A stretch of 64,000 nucleotides of DNA from an uncultured Alphaproteobacteria bacterium (GTDB lineage Bacteria; Pseudomonadota; Alphaproteobacteria; HIMB59; GCA-002718135), in the NCBI GenBank assembly GCA_902515745.1, contig CABXWB010000006.1, positions 1 to 64,000 on the forward strand, written 5' to 3'. The notes under the pieces were generated by a model, which was not told the DNA's origin, did no database searches, and saw only the letters and a program-made list of their open reading frames with translations. Shown here piece after piece: positions 45,706 through 53,963 of the stretch. Both the position numbers and the translations under genes were made by a program. Every line of letters begins with the position of its first letter. Within the stretch, counting starts at the first letter, position 1.

Positions 45706-47306
45706 TGAATAAAAACGCTGACTACATCATTGTTGGAGCAGGGTCAGCAGGTTGTGTTTTAGCTAACAGATTGTCTTCACAATCAAAGAATACTGTAATT
45801 TTATTAGAAGCTGGTCCATCGAGTAAAACCTGGAAAGTTGATATGCCAAGCGCACTTCTATATGCAATGCATGATCCCAAGTATAATTGGAAATATTATA
45901 CAGAGCCTGAGCCATTTCTAAATAATAGATCTTTATATTGCCCAAGAGGTAAAATGATTGGAGGGTGTTCATCACATAACGGCATGGTTTTTGCTAGAGG
46001 TCATAAAGAGGATTTTGATAGATGGTCTTCAAGTGGTTTAACTGATTGGTCATATGAAAAAGTCGTACCTTTTTTTAAAAAATTAGAAACTTGGTCTCAT
46101 GATAGTAATGAAAGAGGTAAAGAGGGACCATTAAAAGTAAATAAATCAAACATAGATAAAAAATATCCTTTATTTAAAAAAGTTTTAGAAGCTACACAAG
46201 AAGCTGGATATAAAATATTTAATGACTCTAATAATACTAATAATGAAGGTTTTGGAACTTTTGATGTGACAATAAACAACGGTGTTAGACAAAGTGTTGC
46301 TAAGGCATATTTAGAACCAATACAAAATAGAAAAAATCTTAGAATAATAAATAATATTGATGTGAAAAAAATTCTTTTTAAAAATAAAACTGCAATTGGC
46401 GTTGAAACAATTAAAAAAAATATAACAAATAAATTTTTTGCAAATAAAGAAGTTATACTTTGTGCTGGTTCAATTAATTCTCCCAAAATTCTTCAATTAT
46501 CCGGAATAGGTAATGAAAAACATCTTAAAAGCTTGGGAATAAAAGTAATTAATAATTTAGTTGGGGTGGGAGAAAATTTACAAGATCATTTAGAGATGTA
46601 TATTCAATATAAATCTAAAAAAAATGAAACATTACATTCTCTAGCAACAAATTTTCTCTATCAAGCTATTGAGGGATCAAAATGGTTTTTATTTAAAAAA
46701 GGCAGATTAGCAAACTCACACTTAGAGTTAGGAGGTTTTGTTAAATCTGACAAATCATATAATCATCCAAATTTACAATTTCATTTTTTTCCATATTTAG
46801 TTATTAATCATGGTTTAGAAAATCCTAATTTTGAAGCTTTTCAATTCCATGTTTGTCCAAATAGACCAAAAAGTAGGGGGTTTGTTAAAATTAAAACAAA
46901 TAACTATAAAGACGATCCTAAAATACAATTTAATTATCTTAAGCATGAAGACGATTTAAAACAAATGAGAGAAGGTGTAGGAATTGCTAAAAAAATTTTG
47001 TCTCAAAAAGCACTAAAAGAATATGTTGGCACAGAAATTAGGCCTGGGAAGAATGTATCTAATCAAAATGAGTTAGATGAAGTTATTAAAAATACATCTG
47101 AATCTGCATATCATCCGTCATGCACAAATAAAATGGGTAAGGATAAAACTTCAGTTGTAGACCAAAACCTAAGGGTTTATGGAATTCAAAATTTAAGGGT
47201 TATTGATGCTTCTGTAATGCCAGATATTGTTAGTGCTAATTTAAATGCAACAACTATTATGATTGCTGAAAAAGCCTACGACCAAATAAAGAGTACCGTT
47301 AGTTAG
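45705..47306 (+). CDS. GMC-family FAD-dependent alcohol/choline dehydrogenase
   Basis: 533-residue glucose-methanol-choline oxidoreductase. FAD-binding YIIVGAGSAGCVLANRL at the start, the GMC signature region GGCSSHNGMVFARG, LCAGSINSPKILQLSGIG, and the C-terminal active-site blocks SAYHPSCTNKMG and IVSANLNATTIMIAEKA. Family members oxidise choline, other primary alcohols or polyethylene glycols. Starts with GTG overlapping the SDR stop by one base. Last gene of the six-gene plus-strand operon. BetA identity is possible but betB does not adjoin. Confidence 0.9.
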   Translation: MNKNADYIIVGAGSAGCVLANRLSSQSKNTVILLEAGPSSKTWKVDMPSALLYAMHDPKYNWKYYTEPEPFLNNRSLYCPRGKMIGGCSSHNGMVFARGHKEDFDRWSSSGLTDWSYEKVVPFFKKLETWSHDSNERGKEGPLKVNKSNIDKKYPLFKKVLEATQEAGYKIFNDSNNTNNEGFGTFDVTINNGVRQSVAKAYLEPIQNRKNLRIINNIDVKKILFKNKTAIGVETIKKNITNKFFANKEVILCAGSINSPKILQLSGIGNEKHLKSLGIKVINNLVGVGENLQDHLEMYIQYKSKKNETLHSLATNFLYQAIEGSKWFLFKKGRLANSHLELGGFVKSDKSYNHPNLQFHFFPYLVINHGLENPNFEAFQFHVCPNRPKSRGFVKIKTNNYKDDPKIQFNYLKHEDDLKQMREGVGIAKKILSQKALKEYVGTEIRPGKNVSNQNELDEVIKNTSESAYHPSCTNKMGKDKTSVVDQNLRVYGIQNLRVIDASVMPDIVSANLNATTIMIAEKAYDQIKSTVS

Positions 47307-47315
47307 AGAACTAAA

Positions 47316-47339
47316 ATCTAATATAATTAGATAGTTTTT
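47316..47339. terminator. Short hairpin between convergent ends
   Basis: ATCTAAT, a 3-base loop, ATTAGAT at 47316-47332, followed on plus by AGTTTTTC; on minus it is followed by TTTAG. A weak, AT-only stem lying 10 bases after the GMC gene stop and overlapping the end of the 59-residue minus-strand ORF. Plausible bidirectional terminator. Confidence 0.45.
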
Positions 47340-47506
47340 CTTCTAAGAGTCCAACCGTATCTTTCGCTGTAGTATGCTTCGATACCATCAGCAAGATTAA
47401 GGTCATAATTTGAGTCTATAGATCCTTCAAGAACCTTATTCTCAATAGAACTCTGCTCTAGGCTGTCTTTTTGGTTATTAATATTTTCTGTTAATTTGCT
47501 ATTCAT
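47327..47506 (-). CDS. Small ORF, hypothetical 59-residue protein
   Basis: Lies in the only stretch above 300 bases without a longer gene (47307-47614). ATG at 47506, stop at 47327. The protein is acidic in its first half (MNSKLTENINNQKDSLEQSS) and ends with a more conserved-looking part, LADGIEAYYSERYGWTLRR. Its base composition is less AT-rich than true spacers nearby, which favours coding. I do not recognise a family. Divergent from the ScfR-type regulator with a 108-base gap. Confidence 0.5.
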   Translation of the reverse strand: MNSKLTENINNQKDSLEQSSIENKVLEGSIDSNYDLNLADGIEAYYSERYGWTLRRKTI

Positions 47507-47597
47507 ATTTACAGATTTTACAAATACATAATAATATAAAAAAAAACTAGAGTTTTCTGTATTTTTAATGTAAAGAAAATTACTTTGAATTTATTAA

Positions 47598-47615
47598 TTT
47601 TGTAAATTTTGTAAA
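47598..47615 (+). promoter_or_regulatory. Tandem TTTTGTAAA repeat at the regulator start
   Basis: The 9-base word TTTTGTAAA occurs twice in direct succession (47598-47606 and 47607-47615), touching the start codon of the ScfR-type regulator. A similar word in inverted orientation (TTTACAAAT, 47517-47525) lies about 75 bases upstream, beyond the divergent small ORF start. This looks like an operator for autoregulation; RamB-type relatives are known to bind TTTGCAAA-like sites. Confidence 0.4.
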
Positions 47616-49054
47616 TGAATATTGAATCTGACATAAATTTTGGCCCTAGGTTAAAAAAACAAAGGATAAGCAGAGGTATTTCACAAGCTGAATTATCAAA
47701 AACTATTGGAATATCTCCTAGTTATTTAAATTTAATTGAAAGTGGAAAAAGAAAAATACCGCTTTCCTTACTAATTAAAGCAGCTGATAAATTAGATTTA
47801 TCAATTAAAGACTTCTCAACAGAATCTAGCAAACGACTTCTTTCAGACGTAATGGATGTTTTAAGCAATGAAATTTTTGATGATTTAAAGATAACCAATC
47901 ACGATACAAGTGACTTCATTGGCTCAAATCCTAACATAGCTAAAGCATTACTGACAATAAATGATTCTTTTAAAAGCTTTAAAGAGGATATGCAAAATCG
48001 ACTTGAAACAATGGATGTCAATTCAAATCAAATTGAAAAACTAACAAGACTACCTGTAGAAATCGTTTCAGATATTCTTCAAGAAAATAAAAATTACTTT
48101 CATGCTTTAGAAGTAAGTTCTGAAAATCTAAGAAAAGAAATAGGTCTTGAAACTGGACCTAACATTGATTCTGGATCTAAATTATCACTTTATCTCAAAG
48201 AAAAACATGGAATTGAAGTTAAAATAGTAACCATAAACGAAGATGAAAAAATAGTTAAAAGATTCGATGAAAATTCAAAGATTTTTTATCTTTCTGAAAT
48301 GTTAACTTATACATCAAGAAACTTTCATTTAGCATCACAAGTTGCTTATTTAGAGGCTAACGATGTTATCAATAAAGTTATTAAAGATAATAACGTTGAA
48401 TCAGAAGAAGTAGAACCTTTGCTTAAACTATCTTTACTAAATTATTATGCTGCTGCTTTTATGATGCCTTATAACGATTTTTTAAAGAGTGCTAAATTAC
48501 ATAAATATGATGTAGAAATTTTGATGCACCATTATGCTTGTAGTTTTGAACAAGTTACACATAGATTAACAAATCTTCAAAGACCTGGATACGAAGGAGT
48601 GCCATTTCATTTTTTAAAAACAGATATTGCTGGAAATGTGTCAAAGCGATTTTCTTTATCTGGTATTCATATACCAAGACATGGCGGTTCTTGTCCTAGA
48701 TGGAATGTGTATACTGCATTTTTAAATCCTGGAAAAATTCATCCTCAAATATCTAAGATGCCTGATGGACAAGTATATTTTTGTATCGCAAGAGCTTTTG
48801 AGAAAGGAATTGAAAAACATGGAATGCCTAAAAGTTTTGTTTCGATTGGTCTAGGTTGTGATATGAAATACGCTAAAGATCTAATTTATTCTGAAGGAAT
48901 TGATCTAAATAATAAAAAATTACAAATGCCAATTGGAGTTTCTTGCAGGATATGCCCTAGAGTGGAATGTCAGCAAAGAGCTTTTCCCCCGATTGATAAA
49001 GAACTTAAATTAGATATAAAATATCGGGGAACGTCACCCTACGTTACAATTTAG
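47615..49054 (+). CDS. ScfR/RamB-type short-chain fatty acyl transcriptional regulator
   Basis: 479-residue XRE-family regulator. N-terminal helix-turn-helix (residues 10-65, RISRGISQAELSKTIGISPS), a central ImmA/IrrE-like region (from about 190) with HYACSFEQVTHRLTNLQ, and a C-terminal cysteine-bearing domain including SCRICPRVECQQRAFPP. This architecture is that of short-chain fatty acyl regulators controlling acetate/propionate metabolism and the glyoxylate shunt. Neighbouring carnitine-type genes would release acetyl-CoA and betaine, so it may sense an acyl-CoA from that route; this is inference. Stop codon abuts the convergent oxidoreductase gene. Confidence 0.88.
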   Translation: MNIESDINFGPRLKKQRISRGISQAELSKTIGISPSYLNLIESGKRKIPLSLLIKAADKLDLSIKDFSTESSKRLLSDVMDVLSNEIFDDLKITNHDTSDFIGSNPNIAKALLTINDSFKSFKEDMQNRLETMDVNSNQIEKLTRLPVEIVSDILQENKNYFHALEVSSENLRKEIGLETGPNIDSGSKLSLYLKEKHGIEVKIVTINEDEKIVKRFDENSKIFYLSEMLTYTSRNFHLASQVAYLEANDVINKVIKDNNVESEEVEPLLKLSLLNYYAAAFMMPYNDFLKSAKLHKYDVEILMHHYACSFEQVTHRLTNLQRPGYEGVPFHFLKTDIAGNVSKRFSLSGIHIPRHGGSCPRWNVYTAFLNPGKIHPQISKMPDGQVYFCIARAFEKGIEKHGMPKSFVSIGLGCDMKYAKDLIYSEGIDLNNKKLQMPIGVSCRICPRVECQQRAFPPIDKELKLDIKYRGTSPYVTI

Positions 49055-49069
49055 TTAAATTTTAACTAA
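49051..49069. terminator. Inverted repeat at convergent stop codons
   Basis: TTAGTTAAA and TTTAACTAA flank a single T. The repeat contains both the TAG of the ScfR-type gene and the TAA of the convergent oxidoreductase gene. As RNA it would form a 6-bp AT-rich stem with a 7-base loop and has no clear U-tract; a weak bidirectional terminator at best. Confidence 0.3.
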
Positions 49070-50062
49070 CATTTTGCCTAAATTTTTACCATTTAGTAGA
49101 TCTATAAATGCTTTTGGAGCATTTTCTATATTTTCATAAATTGTTTCTTTAAATTTTATTTTTCCTTCTGAAAGCCAATTTCGCATATCTGTTTCAAAAG
49201 GCTCGTTTTCATTTTCATGATCAAAAATTAAAAAACCTTTTATTGTTAATCTTTTTACCAATACGTGAGCCATATTTTTTAGTCCAGCAGGAGTAGAAGT
49301 TGAATTCATTTGAGATATTCTTCCACAAATTATAATTCTTCCAAAATTTTTCATTCGAAAAATTGCAGACTCTAAGAAATCACCTCCAACATTATCAAAG
49401 TATAAGTCAAATCCTTCAGGGCAAATTTCTTTTAAGTGAAGGACAAGGTTATCAATTTTTTTATAATTAAATGCTACATCAACATTTAATTCATTTTTTA
49501 ACCAATCAACTTTTTCATCTGATCCTGTACTAGCATAAACTTTACATCCTAAATTTTTTGCAATTTGACAAACTGTTGATCCAACACTTCCACCAGCTGA
49601 AGATACAAGAATATTTTGTCCCTTTTGTATTTTTCCATGATTAAAAAGACCAATATATGCAGTCTGCCCTGTCATTCCTAAAGGTCCTAGATAAGTTTGC
49701 AATGGCAAATCAGAATTTTTGATTCTTTTTAAATCACTGCTTTTGCAAATGAAGTTATCTCTCATGCCAAAATTACTGAAAACAATATCTCCTTCTTGAA
49801 ATTGTGAATCTTTTGATTTTTGGACTGAACCAATTGCATAACCTTCCATTTCCTTCCCTAGTAAAAAGGGTGGTTTATAATTTTTACGTTCTGTCATTCT
49901 TGCTCTCATATATGGATCAACAGATATCCATGAATTAAGAACATGAATATTATTTGTTTCATCTAATTCTAAAGTTTTAGATTTAATTTCAAAATCATCT
50001 TCTTTAGGTAATCCAGTTGGTATATAATTTTTTAAAGCTACATATTTTGAGATTATTGTCAT
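49055..50062 (-). CDS. NADP-dependent oxidoreductase (MDR, CurA/prostaglandin-reductase type)
   Basis: 335-residue medium-chain reductase without zinc ligands. Conserved features are DPYMRARM, LGKEMEGYAIG, the GPLGMTGQTAYIGL block, nucleotide-binding VSSAGGSVGSTVCQIAK and YFDNVGG. Relatives reduce double bonds of enones or 2-alkenals. It ends a minus-strand operon with the carnitine-type dehydrogenase (2-base gap) and BKACE genes, so it may act on an unsaturated intermediate, for instance of crotonobetaine type, though that is speculative. Confidence 0.88.
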   Translation of the reverse strand: MTIISKYVALKNYIPTGLPKEDDFEIKSKTLELDETNNIHVLNSWISVDPYMRARMTERKNYKPPFLLGKEMEGYAIGSVQKSKDSQFQEGDIVFSNFGMRDNFICKSSDLKRIKNSDLPLQTYLGPLGMTGQTAYIGLFNHGKIQKGQNILVSSAGGSVGSTVCQIAKNLGCKVYASTGSDEKVDWLKNELNVDVAFNYKKIDNLVLHLKEICPEGFDLYFDNVGGDFLESAIFRMKNFGRIIICGRISQMNSTSTPAGLKNMAHVLVKRLTIKGFLIFDHENENEPFETDMRNWLSEGKIKFKETIYENIENAPKAFIDLLNGKNLGKMLVKI

Positions 50063-50064
50063 AA

Positions 50065-50985
50065 TTATAATTTATATTTTTTCTTTAATTCTAGCAAATC
50101 TATTAAGAAATTATCTCTTATGTTACTTAAATCTTTTATAGAATGATTCTTTGATTGTTTTTTTGTTCCTTTGATGATTTTTTGTTTAAGTTTTTTTGTT
50201 AGTTCTGGAGATTTCAGTTTAGTCCATGGAAGTTTCAATGCTGGTCCAAATTGATCTAACATGTGTTTCATGCCCATTTCTCCTCCAGCTAGATGAAATG
50301 TAAGAAAAGTTCCCATTAGAGCCCACCTCATACCAGGACCATAGGTAATCGCTTCATCTAAATCTTTTGTTGAAGCAAATCCATCATTTACAATATGTAA
50401 TCCTTCTCTCCACAGAGCTTCTTGTAATCTATCTGATAAAAAGCCCGGCAATTCTTTTTCTACCAGCAATGTTTTCATTTTAATTTTTTGATAAAATTTT
50501 TTTGCTCTATTAAGATATAAATTTGTAGTTTTTTTACCTTTTACAATCTCAACCAATGGGAGAATATATACAGGGTTAAAGGGATGAGCTATGATTAATC
50601 TTTTTGGATTAATACATTTCGATTGTAAATCTGATGGAAGTAGGCCAGATGAACTAGAAGCAATTATTGAATTTTTGGGTGCATATTTACTTATATTTTT
50701 TATAACATTTTTTTTTAAAGATAGTCGTTCAGGTACATTTTCCTGAATTAAATCTGCATTTTTCACTGCTTCCTCAATATTGTCTGCGATTTCCAAATTT
50801 TTGAAATTGACCTTTGTATTATATAATTTTTTTATAATTAAGTTTGTTCTTGTTATTTCATCTTTTAGAAAATTTAATTGCTGAGAATTTTTATCAAATG
50901 CTTTGACTTTTATACCATTAGCGAGAAATCTAAGTATCCAGCCGGCACCAATTACACCAGTTCCAATGACAGCAATATTTTTCAA
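50065..50985 (-). CDS. cdhA: L-carnitine dehydrogenase-like 3-hydroxyacyl dehydrogenase
   Basis: 306-residue 3-hydroxyacyl-CoA-dehydrogenase-family protein. The Rossmann motif is VIGTGVIGAGWILRFL, and the catalytic region shows IIAHPFNPVYILPLVEIVKG with the His and the conserved NP. Middle block LSDRLQEALWREGLHIV and the later GPGMRWALMGTFLTFHLAGG match L-carnitine dehydrogenases, which oxidise L-carnitine to 3-dehydrocarnitine. The immediate neighbour is a BKACE gene and a thioesterase gene diverges from it, the same three-gene set as cdhABC; context strengthens the call. Confidence 0.82.
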   Translation of the reverse strand: MKNIAVIGTGVIGAGWILRFLANGIKVKAFDKNSQQLNFLKDEITRTNLIIKKLYNTKVNFKNLEIADNIEEAVKNADLIQENVPERLSLKKNVIKNISKYAPKNSIIASSSSGLLPSDLQSKCINPKRLIIAHPFNPVYILPLVEIVKGKKTTNLYLNRAKKFYQKIKMKTLLVEKELPGFLSDRLQEALWREGLHIVNDGFASTKDLDEAITYGPGMRWALMGTFLTFHLAGGEMGMKHMLDQFGPALKLPWTKLKSPELTKKLKQKIIKGTKKQSKNHSIKDLSNIRDNFLIDLLELKKKYKL

Positions 50986-50986
50986 A

Positions 50987-51877
50987 TTAAAAATGTTTTT
51001 TTAGTTTTAATTTCTCTCTTGTCTGTTGCGGGGATAATATAGACGCTCCCATATCTTCAACAATACATCTTGCCTTTTCAACCAACTGTGCATTTGATGC
51101 AAAAACTCCTTTTTTTAAATAAAGATTATCCTCCAGTCCTACACGAACATTTCCTCCCAAAATAACTGCTTGTGCAGCCATAGGCATTTGCGATCTTCCT
51201 ATTCCAAATCCAGACCAAATACCTTCAGAAGGTACCATTTCAGCCATAGCTTTCATTGCGCTCGTAGTTGCAGGTGATCCCCAAGGTATGCCAAGGCATA
51301 TTTGATAAAAAGGAGGGCCATCAATTAAACCTTCTTTATAAAGTTGATTAGCAAACCATAAATGACCCATTTCAAAAGCTTCCATTTCTGGTTTCACTCC
51401 TAGCTCCTGCATTTTTTTTGCTGCAGTTCTTAGTTGTATCGGTGTATGAATAAATGTCATGTTTGAGTCACCAAAATTTAGTGATCCGCAGTCTAAAGTA
51501 CAAATTTCAGGTAATAACTCTTCAACATGTTCTAATCTGCTTAATGCATGGATCATATCTGTATTTGCTCCCACTGGATTTAAAGGATCTTTACCTGATC
51601 CAACTTCAAAATCACCACCCATACCTGTAGTAAAATTTAAAACTACATCAGTTTCAGAAGAGCGAATTCTATCTGCCACTTCTTTATAATAATTTAAATT
51701 TCTAGAAGGTTTGCCATCAGGTTCCCTTACATGTACATGAGCTATTGCTGCACCCGCTTTGGCAGCTTCAATTGAAGCATCAGCAATTTGTTTTGGCGTT
51801 ATAGGTAATTCAGGATGTTTACCTGCTGTATCTCCTGATCCAGTTACGGCACACGAAATTATTACTTCATTATTCAT
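50987..51877 (-). CDS. cdhC: BKACE-family beta-keto acid cleavage enzyme (dehydrocarnitine type)
   Basis: 296-residue beta-keto acid cleavage enzyme, zinc-dependent, which transfers the acetyl part of a 3-keto acid between CoA esters. The zinc histidines are in [12 protein letters not shown], with [19 protein letters not shown] at the start, [12 protein letters not shown] in the middle, and [16 protein letters not shown] near the end. In carnitine breakdown this step turns 3-dehydrocarnitine and acetyl-CoA into acetoacetate/acetoacetyl and betainyl-CoA. Family certain; specificity inferred from the neighbours. Confidence 0.85.
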   Translation of the reverse strand: MNNEVIISCAVTGSGDTAGKHPELPITPKQIADASIEAAKAGAAIAHVHVREPDGKPSRNLNYYKEVADRIRSSETDVVLNFTTGMGGDFEVGSGKDPLNPVGANTDMIHALSRLEHVEELLPEICTLDCGSLNFGDSNMTFIHTPIQLRTAAKKMQELGVKPEMEAFEMGHLWFANQLYKEGLIDGPPFYQICLGIPWGSPATTSAMKAMAEMVPSEGIWSGFGIGRSQMPMAAQAVILGGNVRVGLEDNLYLKKGVFASNAQLVEKARCIVEDMGASILSPQQTREKLKLKKHF

Positions 51878-51919
51878 TATTTTAAACTACTATATTTTTT
51901 GAATTAATAAAGAAAAACA

Positions 51920-52387
51920 ATGAAGATATATTTAAATTCAGGAAGAGTTAAAAAGGAATGGACCGATTACAATGGTCATATGAATTTGGCATTTTATATT
52001 CATCTTTTTGATGCTGGATGGGAAGTTCTTTTACAAAAATTTAATATGGGAGAAGCTTCTGCAAAAACAGAGAAGAAAACTACTTTTGCCGTAGAGTCAC
52101 ACACAACTTATGACAAAGAGGTGAAAGAGAGCGATGAAGTAGATATTAATTTATTATTTCTTGATAGGGATAAAAAAAGATTAATTTATAAATTAGAAAT
52201 GACACATAAGCTTGAAGGTTATAGAGCAGCAACAACAGAGGTTTGTTCTTTGTATGTTGATTTAAATGTTAGAAAAGTTTCTGAATTAGAATTAGAAAAG
52301 CAAAAAGATATAGATAAATTTATTCAGGAAAATAAAAATAACTTTGATCCAGGTGACCTTACTCTAATCAACAAGCTAAAAAAATAA
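51920..52387 (+). CDS. cdhB: Hotdog thioesterase, betainyl-CoA type
   Basis: 155-residue 4-hydroxybenzoyl-CoA-thioesterase-like hotdog protein; active-site block DYNGHMNLAFYIHLFD with the Asp and the HMN turn. It is divergent from the BKACE gene with a 42-base shared promoter space. In cdhABC clusters the equivalent protein hydrolyses betainyl-CoA to glycine betaine, completing carnitine conversion. Its stop codon abuts the convergent HD-protein gene. Function from family plus context. Confidence 0.8.
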   Translation: MKIYLNSGRVKKEWTDYNGHMNLAFYIHLFDAGWEVLLQKFNMGEASAKTEKKTTFAVESHTTYDKEVKESDEVDINLLFLDRDKKRLIYKLEMTHKLEGYRAATTEVCSLYVDLNVRKVSELELEKQKDIDKFIQENKNNFDPGDLTLINKLKK

Positions 52388-52951
52388 TTATAAATTTCTA
52401 TAAGGTGTTCTGTTAAATATTCTTTGAACCATTGGTACAAATTCTTTTAGAGGAATTGTATCATAATTTGGATCAAATGATGCTTGATCCCATCTTTCAC
52501 AAAAATCTATAGTGTATTTAAAGAATTCATGACCTTTGAATTTATCTCTTAGGTTTCTATCTTTTCCATAATAATGATTATAGTAGTAGGCTTGAAATAA
52601 ACCGTGTTGTTCTACAATCCATCTTGTTTTTTCAGAAACAAAAGGTTTTAATACTGCAGCTGCAAGCTCAGAATGATTCAGAGGTGCGATTTCATCACCT
52701 ATATCATGCAATAAGGAAGCTACCACCATTTCTTCAGAAGCTTGTTCACGTAACGCTCTTGATGCAGTTTGAAGAGAGTGTTCTAATCTAGATACCTTAT
52801 AGCCACCTAAAGAATTGTCTAAACTTTCTAGTACTCTTACTATTCTATCAGCAGTACCTTCAATAAATTTATCTTCAAAATTAGCAAGAAGTTCATAATC
52901 CTCTTTATCACCATGTTTCATTTCATTGAATTTTACTTCATCTTTAGACAT
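52388..52951 (-). CDS. HD-domain metalloprotein, PhnZ/TmpB-like
   Basis: 187 residues from the Met giving MSKDEVKF; an in-frame ATG five codons earlier (52966) is possible but crowds the divergent aguA start. Metal ligands of the HD fold are visible: His in RLEHSLQTASR, HD in LLHDIGDE, His in LNHSELAA, His in VEQHGLFQ and Asp in ERWDQASFDP. Size and spacing resemble PhnZ and TmpB, diiron oxygenases that cleave aminoalkyl- or trimethylammonio-hydroxyalkyl phosphonates. No TmpA/PhnY-type oxygenase is near, so the substrate is open; the carnitine-gene neighbour favours a quaternary amine. Confidence 0.75.
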   Translation of the reverse strand: MSKDEVKFNEMKHGDKEDYELLANFEDKFIEGTADRIVRVLESLDNSLGGYKVSRLEHSLQTASRALREQASEEMVVASLLHDIGDEIAPLNHSELAAAVLKPFVSEKTRWIVEQHGLFQAYYYNHYYGKDRNLRDKFKGHEFFKYTIDFCERWDQASFDPNYDTIPLKEFVPMVQRIFNRTPYRNL

Positions 52952-52979
52952 GAAATAATTATACATATTTTTAAATTTT

Positions 52980-53963
52980 ATGAAACTAATTCCTGAATGG
53001 TATGAACACCAATATTGTTTGATTGCTTGGCCATGTAATAAAGATCTTTATGGTAATATTATTAATAAGGCTAGAGATGAAGTTGCAAATGTAATTAATG
53101 AAATTGCAAAAACTGAGCATGTTATTGTGTTGTCAAATAAAGAGGACATTAATGAAATTGTAAATAAAACTGATCATAAAAATATAAATATTGTAGAATG
53201 TAAATTAGATGATTCTTGGATGCGAGATATTGCACCAATTTTTTATAACGAAGATGAAAAATTAAAATCAATTAGTTTTGAATTTAATGGTTATGGAAAG
53301 TATCCAGATTATTTAAATGATAATAAAATATCAAAATTTATTTCAAACTATTTAAATATCCCAACAAAAATTTCTGACTTAGTTATTGAAGGAGGGGCAA
53401 TAACTTATGATGATAAAAAAAATTTATTTAGCACTAAAAATGTAATATTTAATAAAAATAGAAAACAAAAACATAATAGTGAATATATTATTAAAGAATT
53501 AAAGCTCTTGTTTGATTTAAATTATATTTTTTTATTTGAAAATGGATTAATAGAGGATGATACAGATGGTCATGTAGATAATTTATTATGCCCCATAGGA
53601 AAAAATAAATATTTAATTACTACAACTCACAAATTAGATCCTAATTATGAAATATTAGAAAAAAACAAAGATGATCTTATTAAATTTTTTAAAAATACTA
53701 ATCAGACATTTGATTTAATTGAAGTTCCTTTACCTACAAGAAAAAAAATTAATAATAAGAATATTATTAGCTCATATATAAATTTCTATTTCAGTAAAAA
53801 TAAAATTATCTTACCTAAATTCAATGTTAAGGAAGACAATGAGGTAAAATTAACTTTTGAAAAGTTATTCCCAAATCGAGAAATTATAATGTTAGAAACA
53901 GAAAATATAAATTATGGTGGAGGAAATATTCATTGTTTAACAATGAATGTACCAAAGATATGA
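52980..53963 (+). CDS. aguA: Agmatine deiminase
   Basis: Agmatine to N-carbamoylputrescine plus ammonia. The 327-residue protein is of the peptidylarginine-deiminase-like family with DDSWMRDIAP, the acidic VIEGGAI, DTDGHVDN and the nucleophile Cys319 in GGGNIHCLTMN. Slightly shorter than the usual 360 or so. Overlaps aguB by 4 bases (ATGA). Divergent from the HD gene with a very short gap, so its promoter must overlap that gene's 5' end. Confidence 0.93.
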   Translation: MKLIPEWYEHQYCLIAWPCNKDLYGNIINKARDEVANVINEIAKTEHVIVLSNKEDINEIVNKTDHKNINIVECKLDDSWMRDIAPIFYNEDEKLKSISFEFNGYGKYPDYLNDNKISKFISNYLNIPTKISDLVIEGGAITYDDKKNLFSTKNVIFNKNRKQKHNSEYIIKELKLLFDLNYIFLFENGLIEDDTDGHVDNLLCPIGKNKYLITTTHKLDPNYEILEKNKDDLIKFFKNTNQTFDLIEVPLPTRKKINNKNIISSYINFYFSKNKIILPKFNVKEDNEVKLTFEKLFPNREIIMLETENINYGGGNIHCLTMNVPKI

